Made by a program: the position numbers and the translations under genes. A stretch of DNA of 53,842 bases, taken from the NCBI GenBank assembly GCA_937951935.1, contig CALGAM010000227.1, forward strand, positions 1-53,842, written 5' to 3'. The stretch is from an uncultured Micromonospora sp. Its GTDB lineage: Bacteria > Actinomycetota > Actinomycetes > Mycobacteriales > Micromonosporaceae. Of this stretch, positions 34,062 through 43,083 are shown piece after piece. Below the pieces are notes generated by a model. It did not search any database. It was given only the letters and a program-made list of their open reading frames with translations, and was not told the origin of the DNA. The first letter of the stretch is position 1; each line of letters starts with the position of its first letter.

Positions 34062-35068
34062 GCCACGACCTCCGTCCGCGCCGCCTCCGTGGGCACACCG
34101 CCCTCCTCGCGCAGGCTGCGACCGGTGAGCGCCAGGAAGACGTCGTCGAGGGTCGGCTGGTACAGGCACGCGGTGGCGACCCGTATCCCGGCGGTGGCCG
34201 CGGCCCGCAGCAGCTCGGGAAGCGCGGCGGGGCCGTTGCCGACGTACGCCTCGACCCGGTCGCCCTGCCGCACGACGTCCCGGGCGCCCGGCAGCCGTGC
34301 GGCGAGCCGGGCGAGCCCGGCGGCGCCGTCGGTACCCGTGCTCGCCGTCACGCCGACGGTCAGCACGATCCGGTCCCCCGCGAGTTTCGCCTTCAGCGCG
34401 GCGGCCGAGTCGTCGGCGATGATCTCGCCGTGGTCGACGATGACGACCCGCTCCGCCATCGCGTCGGCCTCGTCGAGGTAGTGCGTGGTGAGCACGACCG
34501 TCACGTCGTGCGCCGCCCGCAGCCGCCGCACGTGGTCCCACAGGTTCGCCCGGTGCTGAGGGTCGAGGCCGGTCGTGGGCTCGTCGAGAAAGAGCAGCGG
34601 CGGGCGGTGCACCAGCCCCAGCGCCACATCCAGCCGCCGCCGCTGCCCGCCGGACAGGTCGGCGACCCTCCGGGTGGCCAGGTCGGTGAGGCCGAGGGTG
34701 TCGAGCAGCTCGTCGGCCCGGCGCCGGGCTGCCCGCCGGTTGAGTCCGTGGATGGCGCCCTGGGTGACGAGCTCGTCGCGGACCCGGTGGGCGTGGCCCG
34801 CGCCGTTGCCCTGGCCGACGTACCCGATCCGTCGGCGGACCTGGTCGGGCTCGCGGACCACGTCGTGCCCGGCCACCGTGGCGGTGCCGGACGTCGGGGT
34901 GATGAGGGTGGTCAGCATCCGCATGGTCGTCGTCTTGCCGGCGCCGTTCGGGCCCAGGACGGCGACCAGCTCGCCCGGGTCGACGTGCAGTCCGATGCCG
35001 CGCACCGCCCGCACGGTCTGCTGGCGCCCCACGACGAACTCCTTGGTCAGGGCGGTGGTGTGGATCAT
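34058..35068 (-). CDS. ABC transporter ATP-binding protein, DrrA-like
   Basis: 336 aa. Walker A GPNGAGKTTT is near 39-48, LSGGQRRRLDVALG is the ABC signature, LLFLDEPTTGLDP is Walker B, and TTHYLDEAD holds the switch His. The C-terminal ~90 residues (the DrrA regulatory tail) end with YQPTLDDVFLALTGR, typical of the daunorubicin-resistance family. ATG 35068, with GGGGGTGG upstream, is the right start. The gene is divergent from a WYL regulator, which probably controls it. Family members export drugs or lipids with the DrrB-like permease. Confidence 0.93.
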   Translation of the reverse strand: MIHTTALTKEFVVGRQQTVRAVRGIGLHVDPGELVAVLGPNGAGKTTTMRMLTTLITPTSGTATVAGHDVVREPDQVRRRIGYVGQGNGAGHAHRVRDELVTQGAIHGLNRRAARRRADELLDTLGLTDLATRRVADLSGGQRRRLDVALGLVHRPPLLFLDEPTTGLDPQHRANLWDHVRRLRAAHDVTVVLTTHYLDEADAMAERVVIVDHGEIIADDSAAALKAKLAGDRIVLTVGVTASTGTDGAAGLARLAARLPGARDVVRQGDRVEAYVGNGPAALPELLRAAATAGIRVATACLYQPTLDDVFLALTGRSLREEGGVPTEAARTEVVA

Positions 35069-35165
35069 CGGTCCACCCCCCGCCGGAGAGATCTGTCTGT
35101 CACGCCGGAGACCGTACGGAGCACTGCGGTCAGTTCCTGGCCTCAACAGCGGGCACCATCTCGGC

Positions 35166-36194
35166 ATGGCCGACACCGGTTCCCGAACCCTCCGACTGCT
35201 CTCCCTTCTGCAGACCCACCGTCACTGGCCGGGCGCCGAACTGGCCGCCCGGCTCGGCGTCTCGGTCCGCACCCTGCGCCGCGACGTCGACCGGCTGCGG
35301 GAGCTGGGCTACCCGGTCGAGGCCCACCGGGGGGTGGACGGCGGCTACCAACTCGCTCCGGGCGCGGTGCTGCCGCCGCTGGTCGTCGACGACGAGGAGG
35401 CGGTCGCGCTCGCGGTCGGTCTGCTGGCCGCCGCGCAGGGGGCGGTGGCCGGGGTGGCGGAGGCCTCGATCCGGGCGTTCGCGAAGGTCGTCCAGGTGAT
35501 GCCGGCCCGGCTGCGGCGCCGGGTGGACGCGCTGCGCGCGACGACCGTTCCCGTCGGATGGTCCCGCGACCCGGGGCCGGCGGTCGAGGCGGCGACGCTC
35601 ACCACCGTGGCGCAGGCGTGCCGGGACGCCGAGCGGCTGCGGTTCGGCTACACCGCCAGGGACGGTGAGCGGACCGAGCGGCACGTCGAGCCGTACCGGC
35701 TGGTGCCGCTCGGCCGCCGCTGGTACCTGGTCGGCTACGACCTCACCCGGCACGACTGGCGCAGCTTCCGGCTGGACCGGCTCGTCGACCCCCGGGGCAC
35801 CGGCGCCCGGTTCCGTCCCCGGCCTCTGCCCGCCGAGGACGCCGCGGCGTTCGTCCGGGCCGGCATCGAGAACGTTCCGCGTTCGTACCAGGTCGAGGTC
35901 GTGGTGCACGCCCCGCCGGCCCGGGTCCGGTCCCAGGTCGGCCGCTGGGGCACCGTCGAGGAGCTCGCCCCGCGGCGCAGCCTGCTCCGGATGACCACCG
36001 ACAGCCTGGACTGGCCCACGATGCTCCTCGGCGCCCTCGGCGCGGAGTTCGAGGTCGTCGCGCCGGCCGAGCTGGCCGCACAGGTGCGGGAGTGGGGCGA
36101 GCGGTTCCGCCGCTGTGGCGCCGCTGGTGCCGACGGCGCGGACGGCGGCGAGTCGCACCCGGTGTGCGACGAGGACGCCGGCACACGTCGATAG
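35166..36194 (+). CDS. WYL/YafY-type transcriptional regulator
   Basis: 342 aa. An N-terminal winged helix (about 8-60; LAARLGVSVRTLRRDVDRL) is followed by the WYL ligand-sensing domain with RRWYLVGYDL (W186-Y187-L188) and the basic FRLDRL segment that binds nucleotides or small molecules. A C-terminal WCX-like extension follows. The gene is divergent from the DrrAB-type exporter with a 97-base shared promoter region, so I infer that it regulates the exporter. ATG 35166 is preferred, although no ribosome site is visible; the frame upstream is a shadow of the ATPase gene. Confidence 0.9.
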   Translation: MADTGSRTLRLLSLLQTHRHWPGAELAARLGVSVRTLRRDVDRLRELGYPVEAHRGVDGGYQLAPGAVLPPLVVDDEEAVALAVGLLAAAQGAVAGVAEASIRAFAKVVQVMPARLRRRVDALRATTVPVGWSRDPGPAVEAATLTTVAQACRDAERLRFGYTARDGERTERHVEPYRLVPLGRRWYLVGYDLTRHDWRSFRLDRLVDPRGTGARFRPRPLPAEDAAAFVRAGIENVPRSYQVEVVVHAPPARVRSQVGRWGTVEELAPRRSLLRMTTDSLDWPTMLLGALGAEFEVVAPAELAAQVREWGERFRRCGAAGADGADGGESHPVCDEDAGTRR

Positions 36195-36197
36195 GCT
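36192..36197 (+). promoter_or_regulatory. Leaderless -10 element deciding the start of the 142-aa protein
   Basis: TAGGCT followed by CCGGTG and GTG 36204. An adjacent GTG at 36201 would leave only three bases, so 36204 is the better start. Confidence 0.45.
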
Positions 36198-36203
36198 CCG
36201 GTG

Positions 36204-36632
36204 GTGCCCGGCCCACTGGACGACGACCCGATCGGCCTCGACGACATCGAGCGGCGGCTCCGGGAGATCCGCGACGACCCGGAGAAGCCGACGACGCTCC
36301 GCGCGCTGGCGCAGTACCAGCTCGAATGCATCGCGGCGCTGCGGGCGGCCGCGCATTTCGCCGGTACCGACGAGGCGCCCCCGGTCGTGGTGGAACGGCT
36401 GGGGCCGTTGCGGTTGTCCACGATCCCGAACACCGCGGTCGTCGGCATCGAGATCGAGCGGGGTGCGTCGGCGCCGCTGGTGGGTGTCGTCTCCGCCGAC
36501 GAGGTCCGGCTGCTGCTGCCGCTGTTCGATCAGGTACGGGACAGGGTCGGGCGGGGCGAGCCGATCGGGCTCGACCTCCGGACGGCGTGCCTGGACCTCA
36601 TCGGGCGCGACCCGTTCCCCGGCCAGGTCTAG
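36204..36632 (+). CDS. Hypothetical 142-aa protein
   Basis: 142 aa, not recognised. An acidic N terminus with a coiled helical part (about 8-45; IERRLREIRDDPEKP) is followed by a small alpha/beta domain (about 55-142) with strands VVGIEIERG and GVVSADEVRLLLPLF. Codon use is like its neighbours. The start GTG 36204 rests on the leaderless -10 at 36192-36197. It lies ten bases after the WYL regulator stop but has its own promoter. The stop shares the bases CTAG with the stop of the convergent AraC gene. Confidence 0.72.
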   Translation: MPGPLDDDPIGLDDIERRLREIRDDPEKPTTLRALAQYQLECIAALRAAAHFAGTDEAPPVVVERLGPLRLSTIPNTAVVGIEIERGASAPLVGVVSADEVRLLLPLFDQVRDRVGRGEPIGLDLRTACLDLIGRDPFPGQV

Positions 36633-37600
36633 AGCGGTCCGGGCTCGGCACCGCCGTCGGCCGGCTGGGCGGCGCGGGCGCGGTGCTGGCGGGGCGCCAC
36701 CCCGAACCGGCGTTTGAAGGCGGTGCTCAGCGCGAACGGACTGCCGTAACCGACCTGCCGGGCCACGGCGGCGACCGTGGTGTCGGGCTCACGCAGCAGG
36801 TCGGCGGCGAGGGTCAGCCGCCAGTTGGCGAGGTAGGTCATCGGCGGCTCGCCGACCAGGGCGGTGAAGCGGCGAGCCAGTCCGGCGCGGGAGACTCCGA
36901 CCGCCGCGGCCAGGCTCGCCACCGTCCACGGCCGGGCCGGGTGGTTGTGCAGCATCCGCAGCGCCCGCCCGACCACCGGGTCGGAGTAGGCCCGGTACCA
37001 CGCGGGAGCCGCCGCCTCTGGCCGGGAGAACCAACGGCGCAGGACGAGGACGAGCAGCAGGTCCAACAGCCGGTCGAGGACGACCTCCTGGCCCGGCTCC
37101 GTCCGGCCGACCTCGTCGCCGATCAGCGTGACCAGGGCCGCGAGCCGCCCGTCCGAGGGAACGACGATCCGGGTCGGCAGGGCCCCGAGCAGGCGCCGGC
37201 CGACCTCGCTGGTCAGTTGGTACGTGCCCGTGAGCAGCACGGTCGTGCCGTGAGGACTGTTGCCCCAGGTGCGTACCCCCAGATCCATCGCCTGTTCCAA
37301 CGGCTCGCCCCGGACGGTCCGGCACCGCTGCCCCGGGTCGATCACCACCTGCGGCGCCGTCGCGGGGTCGTCGGCGACCGTGTACGGCTCCGGGCCGCGG
37401 ACCACCGCCACCTCGCCGGGGCTCAACCACTCCACCGTGCCGTCGTCGGCGACGAGCACCGCCCTGCCGCGGACCAGGACCACGAGGGTCAGCGGCGCCT
37501 GGTCCTGGACCCGCAGCGACCACGGCGGCTCCATGACCGAGCGGAGCAGGAACGCTCCGCGCGCCCGTGGCCCGTCCAACAACCCGGTCAGCGCGTCCAC
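36629..37600 (-). CDS. AraC family transcriptional regulator with cupin sensor
   Basis: 323 aa from GTG 37600. The N-terminal cupin-like domain (about 20-170) follows the opening DALTGLLDGPRARGAFLLRSV, common in this actinobacterial group. The two C-terminal helix-turn-helix units cover about 225-310, with VASLAAAVGVSRAGLARRF and VAAVARQVGYGSPFALSTAFKRRFG. TACCGT at 37607-37612, six bases from the GTG, indicates leaderless expression and argues against upstream starts. It is divergent from the NmrA-type oxidoreductase across 96 bases, so it probably controls that gene. Confidence 0.9.
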   Translation of the reverse strand: MDALTGLLDGPRARGAFLLRSVMEPPWSLRVQDQAPLTLVVLVRGRAVLVADDGTVEWLSPGEVAVVRGPEPYTVADDPATAPQVVIDPGQRCRTVRGEPLEQAMDLGVRTWGNSPHGTTVLLTGTYQLTSEVGRRLLGALPTRIVVPSDGRLAALVTLIGDEVGRTEPGQEVVLDRLLDLLLVLVLRRWFSRPEAAAPAWYRAYSDPVVGRALRMLHNHPARPWTVASLAAAVGVSRAGLARRFTALVGEPPMTYLANWRLTLAADLLREPDTTVAAVARQVGYGSPFALSTAFKRRFGVAPRQHRARAAQPADGGAEPGPL

Positions 37601-37606
37601 GCCGCG

Positions 37607-37612
37607 ACGGTA
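37607..37612 (-). promoter_or_regulatory. Leaderless -10 element of AraC regulator
   Basis: TACCGT on the minus strand, then CGCGGC, then GTG 37600. Confidence 0.45.
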
Positions 37613-37696
37613 CCGCCGCCGAATGTAGACGCACAATTATGTTTCTGCGCCTCTTGGCGATGGGAAGTCTCAGTACGACCGGCTTGACTTCCAGCC

Positions 37697-38536
37697 ATGA
37701 CCGAGCGAGGACACGAACCGAAGCTGACGTTGGTCCTGGGGGGCACGGGCAAGACCGGTCGCCGGGTGGTGGCGCGGCTCGCCGCGCGCGGCGTACCGGT
37801 CCGGACCGGGTCGCGCTCCGGCCACCCCCCGTTCGACTGGACCGACCCGACCACCTGGCCGCCGGCGGTACGCGGCGTGGACTCGGCGTACCTGTCGTTC
37901 TACCCGGACCTGGCGGCACCCGGCGCCGCCGACACCATCGGCGACTTCACCCGGCTGGCCGTGACGCACGGTGTACGCCGGCTGGTGCTGCTCTCCGGAC
38001 GGGGCGAGCCCGAGGCCGCGCGGGCCGAGCAGGTGGTCCGGGAGTCCGGCGCGGACTGGACCATCGTGCGGGCGAGCTGGTTCAACCAGAACTTCAGCGA
38101 GGGCCAACTGCTCGACGCGGTCCGCGCCGGCGAGGTGGCGCTGCCGGTCGACGCGGTCGGCGAGCCGTTCGTCGACGCCGACGACATCGCCGACGTCGCG
38201 GTCGCGGCGCTGACCGGAGACGGCCACGCCGGCCGGGACTACGAGGTGACCGGGCCCCGGCTGCTGACCGTCGCGGAGGCGGTCGGGGAGATCGCCGCCG
38301 CCACGGGCCGGCCGATCCGCTTCCGGTCGGTCCCGGTCGACCGGTACGTCGCCACGCTGACCGCGCAGGGCGTGCCGCCGGAGGTGGTGTCGCTGCTGAC
38401 GTACCTCTTCACGAAGGTGCTGGACGGGCGCAACGCACACCCGGGCGACGGGGTGCGGCGGGCCCTCGGCCGGGATCCGGTCGACTTCCGCGAGTTCGCG
38501 TCACGGGCTGCGGCCAGCGGGGTCTGGGCGGGCTGA
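37697..38536 (+). CDS. NmrA-type NAD(P)-binding oxidoreductase/sensor
   Basis: 279 aa. Rossmann motif GGTGKTG is at 15-21. The strand RLVLLSGRGE and the motif DWTIVRASWFNQNF are typical of the atypical SDR (NmrA/QOR2-like) group. The usual SDR catalytic Tyr-x3-Lys is not evident, so it may be a redox sensor or a quinone reductase-like enzyme. It is divergent from an AraC regulator, which probably controls it; such AraC-NmrA pairs are common in actinobacteria. There is no clear ribosome site before ATG 37697. Confidence 0.87.
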   Translation: MTERGHEPKLTLVLGGTGKTGRRVVARLAARGVPVRTGSRSGHPPFDWTDPTTWPPAVRGVDSAYLSFYPDLAAPGAADTIGDFTRLAVTHGVRRLVLLSGRGEPEAARAEQVVRESGADWTIVRASWFNQNFSEGQLLDAVRAGEVALPVDAVGEPFVDADDIADVAVAALTGDGHAGRDYEVTGPRLLTVAEAVGEIAAATGRPIRFRSVPVDRYVATLTAQGVPPEVVSLLTYLFTKVLDGRNAHPGDGVRRALGRDPVDFREFASRAAASGVWAG

Positions 38537-38544
38537 ATCCCGGC

Positions 38545-39897
38545 TCACGGCCGGGCGGCCTCGCCGGACGCGCCGATGCCGGCGGGGACGCCCGGCCGCT
38601 GCTCCGTGTGCTCGTCCGGTACGTCGAGTGGGTGGGCCAGCTCGTCGTGGGGCATCCGGGCCAGCACGATCGCGAGTACGGCGATCACGGTGGGAAGCAG
38701 ACCGGCGATCGCGAACGTCATGCCGGTCCCGATCACGGCGCTGACCGGGGCGGCGACGGCCATGGAGATCGGCATGAAGACGAGGGAGACGAAGAAGTCG
38801 AGGCTGGAGACCCGCCCCAGCATGTGGGCCGGCACCCGTCGCTGGAGCAGCGTGCCCCAGATGACCGTCGCGGCGGAGAAGCACAGCCCGACGACGAAGA
38901 CCGCGGCCGCGATCAGCGAGACGGACCCGGAGATGCCGACCAGCGCCAACGGCAGACAGCCGAGCCCCCAGAAGAGGTTCATGATCGTCAGATACCGTCG
39001 CGGCATCCGGAGCGAGGCCATGCCCAGCGAGCCGAGGGCCCCGCCGACACCGAACGCCGCCATCACCAGCGCGTGGTCGGAGGGACCGCCGCCGGCGCGA
39101 TCCTTGATCACGAACGGGACCAGCACCTCGATCGGCCCCATGATCAGGAGGACCAGCACCGAGGCGAAGAGGAGGGTGGCGAGCAGCCAGGGTGTCCGCC
39201 CCATGTAGACGAACCCGTCCCGCAGGTCGATCAGGGTGGACCGGATCGGGTGGGTGGGCGCGCCGGTACGGTCGTGCCGCAACGGCACGGGGCGCATCGC
39301 GAGCAGGAACGCGACCCCGGCCAGCTCCAGGACGCAGACCGCGACCAGCGCGGCGGCGGGTGACGAGGCGGCGATCAACGCGCTGGCGGCCGCCGGGCCG
39401 GCCGCCTGCATGATGGTCGGCCGGAGCGTCCCCTCGACGCCGTTGGCGGCGAGCAGGTCGTCGGGAGGCAGGACCGACGGCAGCAGGGCGGAGTACGCCG
39501 GATAGGTGAAACCGTCGCCGACACCGATCAGCAGGGCCACCACCGCGAGCTGCCACAGCCGCAACCAGTCCGCCACCGCCAGCAGCGCCACCAGGCCGAC
39601 CGCCACCGTACGCGCGGCGGCGACGGCGAGCAGGATCCGCCGTTGCGGGATCCGGTCCGCCAGCACGCCGCCGAGCAGGGTGCTGACCAGCAGGCCCGCC
39701 GACATCGAGGTGGAGACGACGGAGACCGCACCCGCACCGCCGCCCATCCCGATGACCTGCCACACGACGGTGATCATCCAGACGCCCGCGGCGGACAGGG
39801 ACGCCACCAGCGCGCCGCAGAGCAGTCGGTACTGGCCGTGGCGGAACGGTCGCAGCGGGCCGCGCAGCCAGCCCGGTCGTGTCTCCCCCGTGGTCAT
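38545..39897 (-). CDS. MFS transporter (EntS/MFS_3-like exporter)
   Basis: 450 aa with twelve predicted helices. GGVLADRIPQRRILL is the loop 2-3 motif A of major facilitator proteins. The layout, with a short cytoplasmic N terminus and RRVPAHMLGRVSSLD in the second half, matches the MFS_3 group of exporters (EntS-like). It would export a small molecule by proton antiport. ATG 39897, with AGAGGAAG before it, is preferred to upstream starts. It converges with the NmrA gene eight bases away. The substrate is unknown. Confidence 0.9.
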   Translation of the reverse strand: MTTGETRPGWLRGPLRPFRHGQYRLLCGALVASLSAAGVWMITVVWQVIGMGGGAGAVSVVSTSMSAGLLVSTLLGGVLADRIPQRRILLAVAAARTVAVGLVALLAVADWLRLWQLAVVALLIGVGDGFTYPAYSALLPSVLPPDDLLAANGVEGTLRPTIMQAAGPAAASALIAASSPAAALVAVCVLELAGVAFLLAMRPVPLRHDRTGAPTHPIRSTLIDLRDGFVYMGRTPWLLATLLFASVLVLLIMGPIEVLVPFVIKDRAGGGPSDHALVMAAFGVGGALGSLGMASLRMPRRYLTIMNLFWGLGCLPLALVGISGSVSLIAAAVFVVGLCFSAATVIWGTLLQRRVPAHMLGRVSSLDFFVSLVFMPISMAVAAPVSAVIGTGMTFAIAGLLPTVIAVLAIVLARMPHDELAHPLDVPDEHTEQRPGVPAGIGASGEAARP

Positions 39898-40090
39898 CTC
39901 TTCCTCTCGCCCGCCGGGCCCACCCGGGCCCGGTCCGACCCTATGGCGGGATGCGGGACGCGTCACCGCGTTTTTCGCCACGCCGCGCCCGTCCGCCGTG
40001 GCCGTGAAGCCGGCGTCGCCCGACACCGTCGAGGCGTGCCGGCCCGTCACGCGACGACTCGCGACCGGGCGTGCCGGGCGGCCCACCCGG

Positions 40091-40549
40091 CTACCGCGCG
40101 TGGTTCCGCCGATGCCCCGGCACCGTGAACCGCGCCACGTAGCGGCGCTGCCACGGTGTCTCCACGGCGTGCCGGTCGTAGTGCTCGCGCACGTACGCCA
40201 CCGCCTCGTCGGCCGGGACGCCGTCGAGGACGGCCAGGCACGCCAACGCCGTACCGGTTCGGCCCCGGCCGCCGGCGCAGGCTATCTCCACCCGCTCCCG
40301 TGCCGCGCGCCGCCACGCCTCGACGAGGGCCGCCGCCGCGGCCGCCCGGTCGGCGGGCAGCCAGAAGTCGGGCCAGCGCAGCCAGCGGCTCTCCCACGGC
40401 ACCGGCGGGGGTGTCCGGCCGAGCAGGTAGAGACCGAAGGTGGGTGCGGGGCCGGGTGACGGCGGCCGGCGCAGGCCACGCCCCCGAACGAGCCGGCCCG
40501 ACGGCAGCCGCAGCACACCGGGATCGTCCGGACGCCAGGTCTCGATCAT
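40091..40549 (-). CDS. Protein-tyrosine-phosphatase-like enzyme
   Basis: 152 aa. The CX5R phosphate loop is Cys91-AGGRG-Arg97 followed by TGTAL; WPDFWLPAD (59-67) could supply the general acid Asp61. A helical C terminus follows. The protein is short and has no signal peptide, so it acts in the cytoplasm. Substrates may be phosphotyrosine proteins or phosphoinositide-like molecules. TAGGCT at 40556-40561, six bases from the ATG, indicates a leaderless transcript. It lies upstream of the MFS gene on the same strand, but 193 bases separate them. Confidence 0.85.
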   Translation of the reverse strand: MIETWRPDDPGVLRLPSGRLVRGRGLRRPPSPGPAPTFGLYLLGRTPPPVPWESRWLRWPDFWLPADRAAAAAALVEAWRRAARERVEIACAGGRGRTGTALACLAVLDGVPADEAVAYVREHYDRHAVETPWQRRYVARFTVPGHRRNHAR

Positions 40550-40555
40550 CCGGGC

Positions 40556-40561
40556 AGCCTA
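40556..40561 (-). promoter_or_regulatory. Leaderless -10 element of tyrosine phosphatase-like gene
   Basis: TAGGCT on the minus strand, then GCCCGG, then the ATG at 40549. Confidence 0.5.
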
Positions 40562-40878
40562 GCCGGTGCGTTTGCCTCGCCGTCCGTCGTTCGCCGGCGG
40601 CCGAATCGACTGCCCTTGATCTCTCCGGGAACACTGTGGGATTCTTGTGCGCCGACGACCGGCCACGCGCGGGACCGACCGCCGTCCATGGGCAGCCGGG
40701 GGTGCGGTCCGACCCCGGAGGACGGCGACCGGTGCGCCGCAGCGCCACGACCGGGTGCGCCGTGCGCGCCCGAAGGCATCGTCCACGAGTACGCCCGCGC
40801 CTCGAAGGATTCTTCCGTCGCGACCCACCCGCCGCAGGCTGGGGCGGAGCTCATCGTGACCATCGGAGGAGATCAGCC
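40562..40878. other. Upstream region of the secreted glycosidase gene
   Basis: I see no gene in this 317-base region. It holds an interrupted hairpin (CCGGGG...CCCCGG, 40696-40718) and ends with the GGAGGAG ribosome site of the glycosidase. TTGATC at 40616-40621 could be a -35 element, but no matching -10 is convincing. No CebR-like palindrome (TGGGAGCGCTCCCA) is present. Confidence 0.3.
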
Positions 40879-42996
40879 ATGCACGACCCGAGCAGGTGCG
40901 CGGACCGGGCGCGCGTCGGATCGTCGACGCCGCCCCGACCCGGCGGACGCCGCTGGATCGCGCTCGCCGGGAGCTCGCTGCTCGCGACGGCGGCGCTCAC
41001 CGGCGTACCGCAGCCGGCCGCCGACGCGGCGACCACCCCGGTGACCGTGACCGTGAACGCGCGGGCGGGACTGGCCACCGTGCCCGACACCGCACTCGGC
41101 GTCAACCACGCCATCTGGGACGCGAACCTCGGTACCGCCGAGACGTCGGACCTGTTGCGGGCGGCCGGGGTGCGGATGATGCGGTACCCGGGCGGTTCGT
41201 ACGCCGACATCTACCACTGGCAGGACCACACCGCGCCCGGCGGGTACGTCGCCCCGAACACCGACTTCGACACCTTCATGGCGGCGGTCCGGCGGGTCGG
41301 CGCCGAGCCGATGATCGTCGCGAACTACGGCACCGGCACACCCGCCGAGGCCGCCGAGTGGGTCCGGTACGCCAACGTGACCAAGGGCTACGGCGCCCGG
41401 TACTGGACGATCGGCAACGAGAACTACGGCAACGGCCACTACGGGGCGACGTGGGAGGCCGACCACCATCCGGACAAGAGCGCGACCTACTACGCCAACC
41501 TGGTCGTCGAGTACGTCGACGCGATGAAGGCGGTCGACCCGACCATCAAGGTCGGCGCGGTGCTCACCATGCCGGCCAACTGGCCCGACGGGCTGACCGC
41601 CGGCGACGACCCGGGGCCGTGGAACGCCACCGTGCTCTCCATCGCCGGCGCGAAGATCGACTTCGTCGACGTGCACTGGTACCCGGGTGGCAGCTCCGCC
41701 GAGTCGCTCGCCCGGACCAGCCACGTCGACGACGCGGTGTACCTGCTCCGCGAGCAGATCCGGCGGTACACCGGGGCACACGCCGACCGGATCGGCATCA
41801 GCCTCACCGAACTGAACGTCGACCAGGGCCGGACCACACAGCCGGGAGCGCTGTTCCTGGCCGACGCCTACAGCAGACTGCTGGCGCAGGGCGTCTTCAC
41901 GGTCCACTGGTGGAACGTGCACAACGGCATCGGGACGGTGTCGGAGGTGGCGGGGCACACCGACTACGGCGACTTCGGCCTGCTGTCCAGCGGCACCTGC
42001 ACCGCCGACGGGTCGGTCTGCGAACCCCCGCTGAACACCCCGTTCGCGCCGTACCACGGGCTGTCCATGATGAGCATCTTCGCCCGGCCCGGCGACCAGT
42101 TCATCCGGGCCGGCACCGACCATCCGCTGGTGAGCGCGCACGCCGTGCGGCGGCGCGACGGGGAGCTGGCGGTGTTGCTCGTCAACAAGGATCCCGAGCA
42201 GGAGCACACCGTGACCATCGACTACGCCGGCTACACCCCGTCGGCCGAGGCGCCGACGGTCCACACCCACACCAACGGGGCCACCGCCATCACCCGCACC
42301 CGGACGGGCAGCGCGACGAGCCGGACCCTGCCGCCGTACTCGCTCACCACGCTCGTGCTGCGGCCGGCCGGCGCGGTCACCGGTCAGCCCGGGGCGCCGG
42401 GCCAGCCCACCGCCACCGACGTCACCGACACCAGCGCGACCATCTCGTGGCCGGCGGCGGCCCCGGGTCGGGACCCGATCGCCAAGTACGAGGTGTACCG
42501 TCAGCACGGGGCGGTCAGCGAGCAGCTCGGTGAGACGGGCGGCACCTCGCTCACGGTGGGCAACCTCGTACCCGGCAGCAGGTACACCGTCAACGTCCTG
42601 GCCCGCGACACCGCCGGCCGCGTCTCCTGGGCCTCACCACCGCTGACCTTCGCCACCGGCAGCCCGGCGGACAGCACCTGCGGTGTCCGCTTCACCACGG
42701 TCACGGACTGGGGCAACGGCTACGTCGGCAGCATCGACATCGTCAACCGCGGGGACGAGCCGATCACCGGCTGGACGCTCACCTACACCTGGCCGACCAC
42801 CTGGCAGCAGGTGAGCAGCGGCTGGAGCGGCAACTGGGAGCAGGTCGGCACCACGGTCCGGGTGACCAGCACCGACGACAACCGGCGGATTCCCGCCGGG
42901 GGCAGCACGAACACCGGTTTCGTCGCCGCGTACAGCGGGCCGAACGTCCCCCCGGGCGCGTTCACCCTCAACGGCGTGCGCTGCACCGTGCTGTAG
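40879..42996 (+). CDS. Secreted GH-A clan glycosidase (arabinofuranosidase-like) with FN3 and CBM2
   Basis: 705 aa. The signal peptide ends near residue 50 (AADAATT). The TIM-barrel catalytic domain (about 55-400) has RYPGGSYADIYHW (102-114), acid/base Glu181 after Gly179-Asn180 and nucleophile Glu311 in SLTELNVD. A C-terminal beta domain with KDPEQEHTVTIDY follows, then a fibronectin type III domain (about 497-595) and CBM2 (about 601-705) with conserved Trp and terminal Cys residues. The barrel motifs are like GH51/GH39 arabinofuranosidases and GH44, but the family number is not certain. It should cut plant hemicellulose outside the cell. GGAGGAG precedes the ATG. It ends at a strong terminator. 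Confidence 0.87.
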   Translation: MHDPSRCADRARVGSSTPPRPGGRRWIALAGSSLLATAALTGVPQPAADAATTPVTVTVNARAGLATVPDTALGVNHAIWDANLGTAETSDLLRAAGVRMMRYPGGSYADIYHWQDHTAPGGYVAPNTDFDTFMAAVRRVGAEPMIVANYGTGTPAEAAEWVRYANVTKGYGARYWTIGNENYGNGHYGATWEADHHPDKSATYYANLVVEYVDAMKAVDPTIKVGAVLTMPANWPDGLTAGDDPGPWNATVLSIAGAKIDFVDVHWYPGGSSAESLARTSHVDDAVYLLREQIRRYTGAHADRIGISLTELNVDQGRTTQPGALFLADAYSRLLAQGVFTVHWWNVHNGIGTVSEVAGHTDYGDFGLLSSGTCTADGSVCEPPLNTPFAPYHGLSMMSIFARPGDQFIRAGTDHPLVSAHAVRRRDGELAVLLVNKDPEQEHTVTIDYAGYTPSAEAPTVHTHTNGATAITRTRTGSATSRTLPPYSLTTLVLRPAGAVTGQPGAPGQPTATDVTDTSATISWPAAAPGRDPIAKYEVYRQHGAVSEQLGETGGTSLTVGNLVPGSRYTVNVLARDTAGRVSWASPPLTFATGSPADSTCGVRFTTVTDWGNGYVGSIDIVNRGDEPITGWTLTYTWPTTWQQVSSGWSGNWEQVGTTVRVTSTDDNRRIPAGGSTNTGFVAAYSGPNVPPGAFTLNGVRCTVL

Positions 42997-43020
42997 CGGC
43001 GTCGGCGACGGCAGCCCGTG

Positions 43021-43061
43021 CGGGTGGGGTCCGCCGCCGGGCCGGCGGCGGACCCCACCCG
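43021..43061. terminator. Bidirectional terminator between glycosidase and GDPD genes
   Basis: A 20-bp perfect stem (43021-43040 with 43042-43061) is interrupted only by one central base. It lies between two convergent genes, 24 bases past the glycosidase stop and 22 before the GDPD stop. It is the longest hairpin in the window. Confidence 0.85.
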
Positions 43062-43083
43062 GGATGGCCCCCCGGTTCGCGGG

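Noticed and set aside
35112..35119. CCGTACGG palindrome in the DrrA/WYL divergent region
   Set aside because: Only eight bases, common by chance in this composition, and not repeated. Not enough to call an operator.
40546..40863. A 105-codon minus-strand frame upstream of the glycosidase
   Set aside because: Low-complexity product, no ribosome site or promoter, and overlap with the start of the phosphatase gene. It is better read as a regulatory gap.
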